This document shows positions 12,882 to 21,660 of a DNA stretch of 32,901 nucleotides, in pieces; the stretch's first letter is position 1, and each line of letters begins with the position of its first letter. The position numbers and the translations under genes are program-made. This DNA comes from a virus. Where the stretch lies: IMG/VR virus record IMGVR_UViG_3300027971_000012, positions 1-32,901 of that record; one strand, given 5' to 3'. The notes under the pieces were generated by a model that was not told the DNA's origin, did not search any database, and saw only the letters and a list, made by a program, of their open reading frames with translations.

Positions 12882-12909
12882 TTGCTTTGTGGTGGGACTG
12901 TACTAAAAT
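12882..12909 (+). promoter_or_regulatory. Candidate late promoter inside the early terminator
   Basis: TTGCTT (12882-12887) and TAAAAT (12904-12909, 5 of 6) are 16 bases apart. The -10 lies in the loop of the terminator hairpin, so transcripts starting near 12916 would lack the left arm and escape termination. Drives the Dps-like and packaging genes. Confidence 0.48.
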
Positions 12910-12929
12910 GCACTCTCACCACTTTTTTT
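12889..12929 (+). terminator. Intrinsic terminator ending the early unit
   Basis: GTGGTGGGA (12889-12897) pairs with TCTCACCAC (12914-12922) as a 9-bp stem with one G-U pair and a 16-base loop. Seven T residues follow (12923-12929). It directly follows the HNH stop and is the strongest terminator seen. Confidence 0.78.
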
Positions 12930-12939
12930 AGGAAAAAGC

Positions 12940-13311
12940 ATGGATAAATTCTCAGGCTATGTGTCAAACTTTGTCCTGGCACTACTGCATAGCAGCACAA
13001 ACGCCCATTTGATGCATTGGACGACCAACAGCTTCAGCAAGCACATGGCGCTTGGCACATATTACGATTTAGTCATTGAGCAATCAGACGCTTATGCCGA
13101 GGCTTACATGGGTAAATACGGGCAACTAAAGAAGTTCCCCAATGAATACCATCCCCCAAATAACGACCCAATCAAGTATTTTGAAACGCTTTCTAAGTTC
13201 GTAATGGATATAAGGAAAGAATTACCCCAAGACTCAGAACTGAATCAGCTTGTGGATAACATTCAAGAGAACATCGATTCAACTTTGTATAAACTGAAAT
13301 ATTTAGACTAA
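12940..13311 (+). CDS. Dps/ferritin-like helical protein
   Basis: The 123 residues resemble Dps at its iron site: HLMHWTTNSFSKHMALG at about 23-39 with His-Trp and a following His, then EQSDAYAEAYMGKY with Asp and Glu. In Dps the corresponding residues bind iron and protect DNA from oxidative damage. The protein is shorter than Dps (about 155-170) and ends with a helix NIQENIDSTLYKLKYL, so it may be a divergent DUF5856-like member. It is the first late gene; AGGA precedes its ATG. Confidence 0.62.
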   Translation: MDKFSGYVSNFVLALLHSSTNAHLMHWTTNSFSKHMALGTYYDLVIEQSDAYAEAYMGKYGQLKKFPNEYHPPNNDPIKYFETLSKFVMDIRKELPQDSELNQLVDNIQENIDSTLYKLKYLD

Positions 13312-13336
13312 GCGATACACCCGACAAGGTGCAGCC

Positions 13337-13666
13337 ATGACTGAAAACAACAAATCAAAACAAAGCCGCAAAGGTAAGACCAATAATCCCAACGGCAGAC
13401 CCGCTGGAACGCCCAACAAGGTCACGCAAGAGGCAAGACAGGCCATAGCCTTGTTTGTAGATTCAAACGCTCACAGGCTCTCTGAATGGCTCGACTCTGT
13501 AGCCCAAGGCGACCCAACTAATGATGTGAAGCCAAACCCCGCAAAGGCTTTTGAGCTATTCCAAAGCGTTGTTGAGTACCATGTTCCTAAGTTAGCCCGT
13601 TCAGAAGTCACAGGCGCAGATGGTGGCCCTCAAGAAATGGTCATTAAATGGCAAGCGGAATCATAG
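13337..13666 (+). CDS. terS: Terminase small subunit-like protein
   Basis: The 109 residues start with a basic, disordered front containing NPNGRPAGTPNKVTQEARQA, a motif typical of DUF5681-like small terminase proteins that bind DNA. A helical middle follows (IALFVDSNAHRLSEWLDSVA). It lies directly before the large subunit and overlaps it by 19 bases. Small subunits recognise the packaging site. No packaging site is identified. Confidence 0.75.
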   Translation: MTENNKSKQSRKGKTNNPNGRPAGTPNKVTQEARQAIALFVDSNAHRLSEWLDSVAQGDPTNDVKPNPAKAFELFQSVVEYHVPKLARSEVTGADGGPQEMVIKWQAES

Positions 13667-14988
13667 AAATCCCATATAGCCCTAGAAAGCAGTTTAGGGA
13701 GTTTCACGCTAGAACAGAAAGATGGGCTTGCTTAGTTGCTCACCGAAGGGCGGGCAAGACCGTAGCGGCCATCAACGACATCATCAGGGCGGCAATCACT
13801 TGCAAAAGCCCCATGCCCCTCTTTGGGTATGTTGCTCCATACAGAAGCCAGGCCAAGAGCGTGGCGTGGGACTACCTGAAATACTTTTCACGACCCATTA
13901 CTAAATCAAGCAACGAGGCTGATCTAATCATTGAGTTAATAAACGGGGCAAAGATCAGGTTATTCGGTGCAGACAATGCCGATGCGATGCGTGGATTAGG
14001 CTTTGATGGGCTTTACCTTGATGAGTATGGCGACTTCAAGCCAAGCGTATGGGGTAACGTAGTACGCCCCGCCTTATCTGACAAACAGGGATGGTGCGTG
14101 TTTGGTGGTACGCCCAAGGGCAAGAATCAGTTTTGGAACATCTATGAGACAAGCAAGAGACTGCCTAACGAGTGGTTTAGCCTATCGCTACCCGCAAGCA
14201 AGTCAGGTTTACTGCCTGAATCAGAGTTACAGGCGGCAAGAGCGCAACTGGCAGAAGATCAATATTTACAAGAATATGAGTGCAGCTTTGAGGCGGCCAT
14301 TATTGGTGCGATATGGGGTACTGAGATGCGCAAGGCTGCCGAGGATGGGCGCATAACGAAGGTCGAGAACCAAATTGAGGTCAAGACACACACGGCTTGG
14401 GACTTAGGGCATACCGATGACACGGCCATTTGGTGGTATCAAGTCATTGCGGGTGAGATACATATTGTTGATTTTTTTGCCCTTTCTGGTGGAACTATTG
14501 AAGAATTTGTATCAAAAATCAAAGAAAAACCCTACAATTACGGAAAACACTACTTACCGCATGATGCAAGGGCAAGGACTTTGGCAAGCGGTGGGAAGTC
14601 AGTAATCGAGCAAATGGCAGCGCATTTGGGCATTAACAACTTGGCGATTGTGCCGAGTTTGACTGTTCAAGATGGTATTCAAGCCGTGCGGATGGCGTTG
14701 CCAAGATGTTGGTTTGATGCCGAGAAGTGCGCAGATGGCATTGAGGCGTTGAGACAGTATCAGCGTGAGTACGATGAGGACAAAAAGGCTTTCAGGCAAA
14801 CGCCAAAGCATGATTGGACAAGTCACCCCGCTGATGCCATGAGGATGTTAGCTATTAGTTGGCGGGAAGAACCGAAAGACAAACCGCCTGACCCAAGTAA
14901 AGTGTTGATTGTTGGCCCTGAGAACGAAGTCACAATGAACGATATGTGGGCAATCCACAAACAAACCGCAAGGAGCAATCGAATATGA
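13648..14988 (+). CDS. terL: Terminase large subunit
   Basis: The 446 residues contain Walker A at 31-38 (AHRRAGKT) and Walker B LYLDE at 122-126. The RNase H-like nuclease domain starts with AWDLGHTDDTAIWW (the metal-binding Asp in WDLG), and HPADAMRMLA near the end gives a further acidic site. ATPase drives packaging into the procapsid through the portal; the nuclease cuts concatemers. The nuclease and ATPase motifs are complete. The gene overlaps the next by ATGA. Confidence 0.93.
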   Translation: MASGIIEIPYSPRKQFREFHARTERWACLVAHRRAGKTVAAINDIIRAAITCKSPMPLFGYVAPYRSQAKSVAWDYLKYFSRPITKSSNEADLIIELINGAKIRLFGADNADAMRGLGFDGLYLDEYGDFKPSVWGNVVRPALSDKQGWCVFGGTPKGKNQFWNIYETSKRLPNEWFSLSLPASKSGLLPESELQAARAQLAEDQYLQEYECSFEAAIIGAIWGTEMRKAAEDGRITKVENQIEVKTHTAWDLGHTDDTAIWWYQVIAGEIHIVDFFALSGGTIEEFVSKIKEKPYNYGKHYLPHDARARTLASGGKSVIEQMAAHLGINNLAIVPSLTVQDGIQAVRMALPRCWFDAEKCADGIEALRQYQREYDEDKKAFRQTPKHDWTSHPADAMRMLAISWREEPKDKPPDPSKVLIVGPENEVTMNDMWAIHKQTARSNRI

Positions 14989-15299
14989 GTGGAATTAATA
15001 CACCTTACGCATACCAATATGAACACGTACCCGCAAGTTCAACGGCACAAGTATTGGGTGGCACAGGCGCAGCGGGTGACTACATTCACCGCCTAGCTTG
15101 CACGGTCTCAACTGCCGCAACAGGCAACGTCATCATTCTTGATGGATCAGGCTTTAGCCACACAATTTTGCCCGCCTCACCTGGCGGTGGTATTGGTCAA
15201 TACGACATCGAACTGAACGCACGGTCTAGAAATGGTGCTTGGAAAATCACCACAGGCGCTGGCGTTGAAGTGTTTGCTGTTGGCATTTTCTCGGCTTAA
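14985..15299 (+). CDS. Small virion protein, decoration-like
   Basis: The ATG at 14985 overlaps the terminase stop. The 104 residues are beta-rich and low in charge (HRLACTVSTAATGNVIILDG, then AWKITTGAGVEVFAVGIFSA). Similar proteins sit near head genes and may be capsid or tail decoration. Placement between terminase and portal supports a structural role; no name is assigned. Confidence 0.68.
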   Translation: MSGINTPYAYQYEHVPASSTAQVLGGTGAAGDYIHRLACTVSTAATGNVIILDGSGFSHTILPASPGGGIGQYDIELNARSRNGAWKITTGAGVEVFAVGIFSA

Positions 15300-15301
15300 T
15301 C

Positions 15302-15457
15302 ATGTCTAAAGCGGGACTTTATGCCAATATTTTGGCCAAACAAGAGCGAATCAAAGCGGGTTCAGGCGAGAAGATGAACAAGGTGGGCAGTAAAGACGCC
15401 CCTACCGCCAAAGATTTTAAAGAAGCCGCTAAAACTGCAAAGCCTGAGAACAAATGA
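15302..15457 (+). CDS. 51-residue basic small protein
   Basis: The frame encodes MSKAGLYANILAKQERIKAG followed by a Lys/Ala-rich tail (KDFKEAAKTAKPENK). It is strongly basic and helical. The stop overlaps the next ATG (ATGA at 15454). Small basic proteins in this position are common in related phages, possibly DNA- or scaffold-associated; unproven. Confidence 0.72.
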   Translation: MSKAGLYANILAKQERIKAGSGEKMNKVGSKDAPTAKDFKEAAKTAKPENK

Positions 15458-15747
15458 CAGCCGCATGGACTCGCAAAGAAGGCAAGAACCCTGAAGGCGG
15501 TTTGAACGCTAAAGGGCGGGCGAGTTATGAGGCTGAGACAGGCGGCAAGCTAAAGCCCCCCGTTAAGTCAGGCGACAACCCAAGACGTGCATCTTTTCTT
15601 GCACGAATGGGTGCTACCGCTGGCCCAATGGAAAAGAATGGCGAACCTACACGGTTGGCGCTTGCTTTAAAGGCATGGGGTGCATCATCTAAGGAAGATG
15701 CCCGTGCCAAAGCAAAAGCAATTTCTGAAAGAAACAAAAATGGCTGA
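15454..15747 (+). CDS. DUF6321-like basic protein
   Basis: The 97 residues start MTAAWTRKEGKNPEGGLNAK and contain GGKLKPPVKSGDNPRRASFL, then AGPMEKNGEPTRLALALKAW and a Lys/Ala-rich end. This pattern matches DUF6321 as I remember it, a family found beside phage portals. Basic and partly disordered; could bind DNA. It overlaps the portal start by eight bases. Confidence 0.74.
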   Translation: MTAAWTRKEGKNPEGGLNAKGRASYEAETGGKLKPPVKSGDNPRRASFLARMGATAGPMEKNGEPTRLALALKAWGASSKEDARAKAKAISERNKNG

Positions 15748-18037
15748 ATTAGTACCAACTGAAGTTGACAAGTACAACTCCCTGATAGCCACTTACGACA
15801 ACGAGTTCAAGAAGTGGGAAGCCCGCACTAAGAAGATCATTAGGCGTTATAGGGATGACACTCGAAGCGCAAGCGGCAATGACACCGCTAAATTTAACAT
15901 TCTGTGGTCAAACGTACAGACCTTAATCCCTGCGGTTTATAGCAAGATGCCAAAGGCTGATGTTAGCCGTAGGTTTGGTGACAATGACCCGATTGGCCGT
16001 GTTGCGTCATTATTGGTTGAACGTGCGTTGGACTTTGAGATTGAGCATTACACCGACTTTAGAAGCACGATGCGTTATGCCGTGGAAGATCGGTTCTTGG
16101 GTGGCCGTGGCGTAGCTTGGGTTCGTTATGAGCCGCACGTCACTCAAGTGCCTGGTATGCCCGAGATGCCTGAAAACGATGATGGCTTGCAAGTCACCGA
16201 GGACGCTGACGAGGCAGAATCCCAAGACTTCACCGCTGGCCAAGTCGAGCCGATGGAACAGATTGAGTATGAGTGCGCACCAACTGATTACGTTCATTGG
16301 GCTGATTTTGGCCATAGCGTTGCTCGTACATGGGAGGAAGTGACCCAAGTATGGCGCTGGGTTTACATGACCAAAGATGCGTTGGTTGAGCGTTTTGGTG
16401 AGGAAGCTGCCCGCAATATCCCTTTGGATAGCGGCCCTGATCCATTGTCAAACTATGCAAGCAACCAAAAAGAATACACACGGGCAAAGATTTGCGAATT
16501 GTGGGACAAAGAGACGGCCAAGGTTTATTGGTTCAGCAAGCAAGGCAACAAGTTCATTGACGTTCGTGATGACCCGTTAGAGTTAGAGCAGTTTTTCCCA
16601 TGTTGCAAGCCTTTGTATGCAACGATGACAAGCGACAGCCTAGTGCCTGTGCCTGATTTCGTTCTTTATCAAGACCAAGCCAACGAATTGGACATCTTGA
16701 GCGACCGAATTGATGGATTGGTGAAATCTTTGCGTGTTCGTGGCGTTTACGATGCAAGCGTCCCCGCATTACAACGATTGCTTACCGAGGGCGACAACAA
16801 CACCCTGATTCCTGTTGATAAGTGGATGGCGTTTAGTGAAAAAGGCGGTTTAAAGGGTGCGATTGACCTTTTGCCTTTGGATACTTTGGCCAATGCTTTG
16901 CTGCAATGCTACCGAGCAAGGCAAGAAATTAAACAACAAATCTATGAAATCACGGGTTTGTCGGACATTTTGAGGGGCGCATCACAAGCAAGCGAAACCG
17001 CTACTGCCCAACAGATCAAGGGACAGTTTGCAAGCCTTAGACTGCGTTCTATGCAAGAGGAAGTGGCATTGTTTGCTTCTGAATTGATTAGACTTAAAGC
17101 GCAAATCATTTGCACCAAGTTTCAGCCTCAAACAATTCTGATGTATGCGGGCGCAAGCCAAATGCAACCCGTGGATCAGCAGATGATTCCACAGGCTTTG
17201 CAACTGATTAAAAACAAGCCTTTGCGTAACTTCAGGATTGAGGTGGCGGCAGATAGCTTGGTTCAGTTGGACGAGGCGGCCATGAAGCGTGAGCGTACCG
17301 AGTTTATTGGTGCGTTTGCAGGGTTCTTACAGCAAGCCATGCCTGTTGCACAAGCAAGCCCTGAGATGACCCCTGTTCTGATGGAAATTATGAAGTTTGG
17401 CGTGAGTGCGTTCAAGTCATCTGAACAGCTTGAGGGCGTGATTGACCAGGCGTTGGACAAAATCAAGGAAAAGATGGCGCAACCACAGCAGCCCAAGCCT
17501 GACCCTGAGATGATTAAGATGCAAGCGCAACAGCAAGCCGAGCAGATGCGAGTTCAGGCAGATATGCAAGTGGCACAGGCTAAAGCTCAGTTTGATGCCC
17601 AACTGCAACAGGCCAAACTCCAAGCCGAGGCGCAACAAATGCAATTTAATGCCCAGCTTGAGAGTGCAAAACTTGAGCGTGAGCAACAGATGGAGCGTTT
17701 CAAGGCTGAGTTGGATGCCAATACCAAGATTCGTGTCGCACAGATTAGCCACTCAGCTTCTGTGTTGCCCGAAGATATGGATGCCCAACAGCAGATGCAC
17801 GCTACATTGAATCAAGACTTGCGAGGCATGATTGAGGCAATGATGAACACGGTGAACAACTCTCACCAACAAGTAATGAACAGCCACAACCACAGCGTTG
17901 GCACAATGCAAGAAATGCTGAAAAACCAAAACGACAACACGCAAGTGATGAAGAACGTGGCCGACTTGATTTCAGCACCCAAGCGAATTGTGCGTGGCCC
18001 TGATGGTAAAGCCATAGGCATGGAGGTCATCAAATGA
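15740..18037 (+). CDS. Portal protein
   Basis: The ATG at 15740 is chosen over 15680 because the extra 20 residues overlap the previous gene out of frame. The 765-residue protein shows portal features: an early helical region (NEFKKWEARTKKIIRRYRDD, then NILWSNVQTLIPAVYSKMPK), a long core and an extended Gln-rich C-terminal helix (about 585-680, QAQQQAEQMRVQADMQVAQA). The length is similar to P22 or podovirus portals. It forms the ring through which DNA enters and leaves. It overlaps the next gene by ATGA. Confidence 0.87.
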   Translation: MAELVPTEVDKYNSLIATYDNEFKKWEARTKKIIRRYRDDTRSASGNDTAKFNILWSNVQTLIPAVYSKMPKADVSRRFGDNDPIGRVASLLVERALDFEIEHYTDFRSTMRYAVEDRFLGGRGVAWVRYEPHVTQVPGMPEMPENDDGLQVTEDADEAESQDFTAGQVEPMEQIEYECAPTDYVHWADFGHSVARTWEEVTQVWRWVYMTKDALVERFGEEAARNIPLDSGPDPLSNYASNQKEYTRAKICELWDKETAKVYWFSKQGNKFIDVRDDPLELEQFFPCCKPLYATMTSDSLVPVPDFVLYQDQANELDILSDRIDGLVKSLRVRGVYDASVPALQRLLTEGDNNTLIPVDKWMAFSEKGGLKGAIDLLPLDTLANALLQCYRARQEIKQQIYEITGLSDILRGASQASETATAQQIKGQFASLRLRSMQEEVALFASELIRLKAQIICTKFQPQTILMYAGASQMQPVDQQMIPQALQLIKNKPLRNFRIEVAADSLVQLDEAAMKRERTEFIGAFAGFLQQAMPVAQASPEMTPVLMEIMKFGVSAFKSSEQLEGVIDQALDKIKEKMAQPQQPKPDPEMIKMQAQQQAEQMRVQADMQVAQAKAQFDAQLQQAKLQAEAQQMQFNAQLESAKLEREQQMERFKAELDANTKIRVAQISHSASVLPEDMDAQQQMHATLNQDLRGMIEAMMNTVNNSHQQVMNSHNHSVGTMQEMLKNQNDNTQVMKNVADLISAPKRIVRGPDGKAIGMEVIK

Positions 18038-18219
18038 TTACAACAACCAAAGGCGAAATGGAAGAATCCTTGCTTGAAAAGCGTGAGGGTCAATCCGACA
18101 CCGACACCGAGACAATCGAATGGGTGGAATATTGGCTAGATGGCGAGTTAGTGCATCGTTCTGTTCATGTAAAACTTAAACACGCAGCCGTTGCTGATGG
18201 CGCTGCATCATCTTTCTAA
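18034..18219 (+). CDS. 61-residue hypothetical protein
   Basis: The ATG overlaps the portal stop. The 61 residues have an acidic front (EMEESLLEKREGQSDTDTET), then IEWVEYWLDGELVHRSVHVK, likely a beta-hairpin. Not recognised. The coupling and short gap before the next gene support a real gene. Confidence 0.58.
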   Translation: MITTTKGEMEESLLEKREGQSDTDTETIEWVEYWLDGELVHRSVHVKLKHAAVADGAASSF

Positions 18220-18228
18220 GGAAACAAA

Positions 18229-18675
18229 ATGGCAAATACAACGGCAATGTGTACAAGTTTCAAGGGCGAATTGCTCACGGGAACGCACAACTTCACGCCT
18301 AGCACGGGAAACACCTTTAAAGCGGCTTTGTACTTTGCGACAGGCAGTTTGGGTGCGGCCACTACCGTTTATTCAGCAACCAATGAAGTAACGAATACTT
18401 CAGGCACGGGTTACACAGCGGGTGGCGTGACAGTTACCAATGCAAATGCCCCCGCAACAAGCGGCACAACGGCATATTGGACACCATCCGCTAGTTTTAC
18501 ATGGACTGCCTTAACGATTACAACGGCATTTGATGCGGTTTTGATCTATAACTCGACATCGGCTAACAAGGCGGTCAGCGTTCACAACTTTGGTTCGCAA
18601 ACAGTCACGGCTGGCACATTCACGCTGACCATGCCGACCAATGATGCGACCACAGGCTTACTGCGTATTGCATAA
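18229..18675 (+). CDS. Virion structural protein, beta-rich
   Basis: The 148 residues are Thr/Ala/Ser/Gly-rich with strand-turn patterns (GNTFKAALYFATGSLG, then WTALTITTAFDAVLIYNSTS) and no cysteines beyond C8. AAGGAAACAAA precedes the ATG. It looks like a phage head or tail surface protein, possibly decoration. The stop overlaps the next ATG as TAATG. Confidence 0.7.
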   Translation: MANTTAMCTSFKGELLTGTHNFTPSTGNTFKAALYFATGSLGAATTVYSATNEVTNTSGTGYTAGGVTVTNANAPATSGTTAYWTPSASFTWTALTITTAFDAVLIYNSTSANKAVSVHNFGSQTVTAGTFTLTMPTNDATTGLLRIA

Positions 18676-19328
18676 TGGCACAAGGGCCTTGGGGCACGGG
18701 TACTTGGGACGATGCCCAATGGGATAGCCTCCCATTAGAGGGCAATCAAGCTACGGGTGGCGTTGGCAGCCCAAGTGTCGCCATCAGCCCCACATTGTCA
18801 GGCGTAAGTGCCACAGGCGCTGTTGGCTCATTTTCCAACAGCGTAACCATTGAGCTAGTTGGTGTTCAAGCATCGGGTTTAGCGGGAAATGAAACCCAAT
18901 CGGTAACTGTTGGCCTAAATGGGGTAACGGCAACTGGCGTTGTTGGTTCTTTTGGAACTTCAAAAACCATTCAATTAACGGGTGTTCAAGCTGCGGGCGC
19001 GGTTGGCACTCTTACGGCTTTCAAGCCTATTATCTACATTGACGACACCCATGACCCTGGCCCTGATAAACGTAAGAAACAACATAAACTTGAGCAAGAA
19101 AAGAACAAAAAGCGCAGGGATGAGATTGTTGCCGCGTATGAGCGTATTGTTGAAGGCAAAATACCCGAAGAAATAATTGCGCCTTATGTTGAAACTTTTG
19201 CTACAATCGCAACAAAGCAAAATGTCACATTGACAGACATTCAAAAAATGTTGTTGAATTTGGACAAAATGCAGTTAATTTGGGACGACCACATCGAATC
19301 AGATGACGAGGAAATTTTGCTACTATGA
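18675..19328 (+). CDS. Repeat-containing virion protein
   Basis: Residues 21-120 are five 20-residue repeats of the form L-x-G-V-x-A-x-G-x-V-G-S-x-x-x-S-V-x-I-x, as in LSGVSATGAVGSFSNSVTIE. They suggest stacked beta-strands. The C-terminal 90 residues change to a charged helix (RKKQHKLEQEKNKKRRDEIV) and an acidic end (ESDDEEILLL), probably assembly or packing contacts. The gene starts inside TAATG and overlaps the next by ATGA. Confidence 0.72.
   Translation: MAQGPWGTGTWDDAQWDSLPLEGNQATGGVGSPSVAISPTLSGVSATGAVGSFSNSVTIELVGVQASGLAGNETQSVTVGLNGVTATGVVGSFGTSKTIQLTGVQAAGAVGTLTAFKPIIYIDDTHDPGPDKRKKQHKLEQEKNKKRRDEIVAAYERIVEGKIPEEIIAPYVETFATIATKQNVTLTDIQKMLLNLDKMQLIWDDHIESDDEEILLL
18735..19034 (+). 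repeat. Five tandem 60-base repeats encoding 20-residue units
   Basis: The five units keep the pattern G-V-x-A-x-G-x-V-G and differ mainly at the third codon bases and variable positions. The first unit (residues 21-40) is the most diverged. Confidence 0.78.
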
Positions 19329-19666
19329 GAACAACTTACGTTATGCGTAATGGTGAATTGGTTGAAAAACATAAAACCAATGATGATGTTGATGCCCCTA
19401 TGATTATGGGCGACATCGCTCCTTATAAGTCAATGATTGACGGCTCTATGATACAGAGCCGAAGCCGACACCGTGAACATCTAAAAGCACATGGATGTAT
19501 CGAGGTGGGCAATGAATCAATGGAAACAAAAATCACCCCTCCATCAAGCGAGAAAAGGCGTGAAGTATTGGCTCAACAGTTGGGAAACATGACCCACAAC
19601 GAAGCCAACCAAATAATGAATTCATTGCGTGAGCAAGCCAATCAGATGAAATACCACAGGAGATAA
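19325..19666 (+). CDS. Head-assembly region hypothetical protein
   Basis: The 113 residues begin MRTTYVMRNGELVEKHKTND and end with a charged helix (NEANQIMNSLREQANQMKYH). The middle has SMIDGSMIQSRSRHREHLKA. Similar proteins stand before scaffold genes and may be small scaffold or head proteins. ATGA overlap with the previous gene. No domain recognised. Confidence 0.66.
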   Translation: MRTTYVMRNGELVEKHKTNDDVDAPMIMGDIAPYKSMIDGSMIQSRSRHREHLKAHGCIEVGNESMETKITPPSSEKRREVLAQQLGNMTHNEANQIMNSLREQANQMKYHRR

Positions 19667-19668
19667 CA

Positions 19669-20628
19669 TTGGATACTACAGAACCCATTGTCCCAACAGA
19701 AGCGCCCGACAACAGGCGTGAACTGCTGTCACAGCAATTTGATGAGGTAGCGCAAGCCGAACCCGCCAAGTTCCAACGTGATGATTCGGGCAAATTTGCC
19801 GCTTCTAATGAAAAATCTGTAGAAGAACCCGCAGAAGAACCCGTTTGGAAGCGAGCGCCCGCAAGTTGGAAGAAAGACTATCACGAAGTTTGGCAGACTG
19901 CCGACCCAAGGATGCAAGAGTATGCTTGGCAACGTGAAGAACAAATGCGCAAAGGCGTTGAACCTTTAATTTCCAAGGCGCAGTTTGCAGATCAGATTAA
20001 TGAGGTAGTCAATCCTTATTTGCAGACTATTCAGGGCATGGGTTTAGACACTCCAAGGGCGGTAAAAGCCTTGTTGGAGGCTGACCATATGTTGCGTACT
20101 AGTGATGGGCAACAAAAATTGCAATTATTTAGTAGATTAGCGCAACAATATGGAGTAAACTTAAATGAAGTCAATATGCCGCAAGGTATTGACCCAACGA
20201 TTTACGCACTTCAGAACGAGCTAAACAATGTTCGTGGTGAAGTGATTGGCTGGAAACAGCAACAAGAGCAAGCTCAAAATCAACAGCTTTTAGGCGAAAT
20301 TGAAAAATTTAGTGCTAAAGCCGAGTATTTTGAGGAAGCACGTCCTACCATGATTCAACTCCTACAGAGTGGCGTGGCGCAGACGTTAGAGGACGCATAT
20401 GAAAAAGCTGTGCGCCTCGACCCTGAGTTATTTGACAGCGTACAAGTCAGCAAACAGGCCGAATTGGAAAACGCAAAGCGAGCAGCGGCAGACCGAGCAG
20501 CGAAATCTGCAAGGGCTAGTGCGGTTTCGGTAAAGAGTTCCACACCAGGAATGGCTACCAAAAACAATGCTCAAGATAGGCGCAGTTTATTGGCAGAGCA
20601 ATTTGACCAAATAGCTGCACGACTTTAA
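19669..20628 (+). CDS. Scaffolding protein
   Basis: The TTG at 19669 is chosen because AGGAG lies seven bases upstream and no ATG fits nearby. The 319 residues are acidic at the front and helical throughout, with a Gln-rich middle (WKQQQEQAQNQQLLGEIEKF) and basic end (KSARASAVSVKSSTPGMATK). This composition and position just before the capsid gene fit a scaffold that guides shell assembly and is lost on maturation. The motif RRELLSQQFDEVA near residue 16 recurs near the C-terminus as RRSLLAEQFDQIA. Confidence 0.78.
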   Translation: MDTTEPIVPTEAPDNRRELLSQQFDEVAQAEPAKFQRDDSGKFAASNEKSVEEPAEEPVWKRAPASWKKDYHEVWQTADPRMQEYAWQREEQMRKGVEPLISKAQFADQINEVVNPYLQTIQGMGLDTPRAVKALLEADHMLRTSDGQQKLQLFSRLAQQYGVNLNEVNMPQGIDPTIYALQNELNNVRGEVIGWKQQQEQAQNQQLLGEIEKFSAKAEYFEEARPTMIQLLQSGVAQTLEDAYEKAVRLDPELFDSVQVSKQAELENAKRAAADRAAKSARASAVSVKSSTPGMATKNNAQDRRSLLAEQFDQIAARL

Positions 20629-20647
20629 TTGATATAGGAGAATTATT

Positions 20648-21649
20648 ATGGCATTTGCCAATTCCAGTATCAGCGACATCATTGCGACCAACATTCAAAG
20701 CCGTACTGGTGAGTTAGCTGATAACGTCACAAACAACAACGCCCTTTTGCGTAGACTCAAAGACCGTGGAAATGTGAAAACATTTTCAGGCGGTAATGTG
20801 ATCTTGCAAGAGATTATGTATAACGACAGCACCACAAATAACACGAATTCTTATTCAGGTTACGAAGTGTTGAACGTTTCACAAAACAGCCCTATCAGTT
20901 CTGCTCAATTTAGCATTACTCAATATGCCGCTGCTGTGTCTATTTCTGGTTTGGAAATGATCCAGAACTCAGGCAAAGAAGCTATTATTGATTTGCTCGA
21001 TGGCCGTATGATGGTTGCCGAAGCTCAATTGGCTAACCGCATTGGTGGTGACATTTACACAGATGGCACAGGCAACAGCGGTAAAAACATCACAGGCTTG
21101 GGCGCTGCCGTACCTGATGCACCTTCAACTGGAACTTATGGTGGCATTAACCGTGCAAACTATACTTTCTGGCGTTCACAGAAGTATTCTGGCGTGACCG
21201 ATGGCGGCTCTGCTGTTTCAGCCTCAAACATCCAGTCTTACATGGATTCTTTGGCCGTTCAGTTGATTCGTGGTACAGACAAGCCTGACTTGATCGTTGC
21301 CGACAGTAACTACTACCGTTTGTACTTGCAGTCAATGCAATCCATCCAACGTGTTACTGATGGTGGCAATTCCACTCAAGGCGCTGGCTTTGCTTCATTG
21401 AAATACTATGGCGCTGGCATGGCATCTGATGTTGTGCTTGACGGTGGTATCGGTTCTGCCGCTACTGCAAACCATATGTGGTTCTTGAACACCAAGTATT
21501 TGATGTTCCGTCCCCACGTTGACCGTAACTTTGTGCCAATCGGTGGTGAGCGTCAAGCCGTCAACCAAGACGCAATCGTTAAGTTGATTGGTTGGGCTGG
21601 TAACTTGACTAGCTCAGGCCCACAATTCTGTGGCGTTCTGATCGCTTAA
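20648..21649 (+). CDS. Major capsid protein
   Basis: The 333-residue protein has a strong ribosome site (AGGAG) and lies directly after the scaffold. Features fit a HK97-fold capsid: N-terminal LADNVTNNNALLRRLKDRGN, then VILQEIMYNDSTTN (E-loop area), AQFSITQYAAAVSISGLEMI as spine strands and helix, and C-terminal HMWFLNTKYLMFRPHVDRNF. Expression is likely highest here, with a terminator-like hairpin downstream of the following gene. Confidence 0.88.
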   Translation: MAFANSSISDIIATNIQSRTGELADNVTNNNALLRRLKDRGNVKTFSGGNVILQEIMYNDSTTNNTNSYSGYEVLNVSQNSPISSAQFSITQYAAAVSISGLEMIQNSGKEAIIDLLDGRMMVAEAQLANRIGGDIYTDGTGNSGKNITGLGAAVPDAPSTGTYGGINRANYTFWRSQKYSGVTDGGSAVSASNIQSYMDSLAVQLIRGTDKPDLIVADSNYYRLYLQSMQSIQRVTDGGNSTQGAGFASLKYYGAGMASDVVLDGGIGSAATANHMWFLNTKYLMFRPHVDRNFVPIGGERQAVNQDAIVKLIGWAGNLTSSGPQFCGVLIA

Positions 21650-21660
21650 AGGAGTAAATC

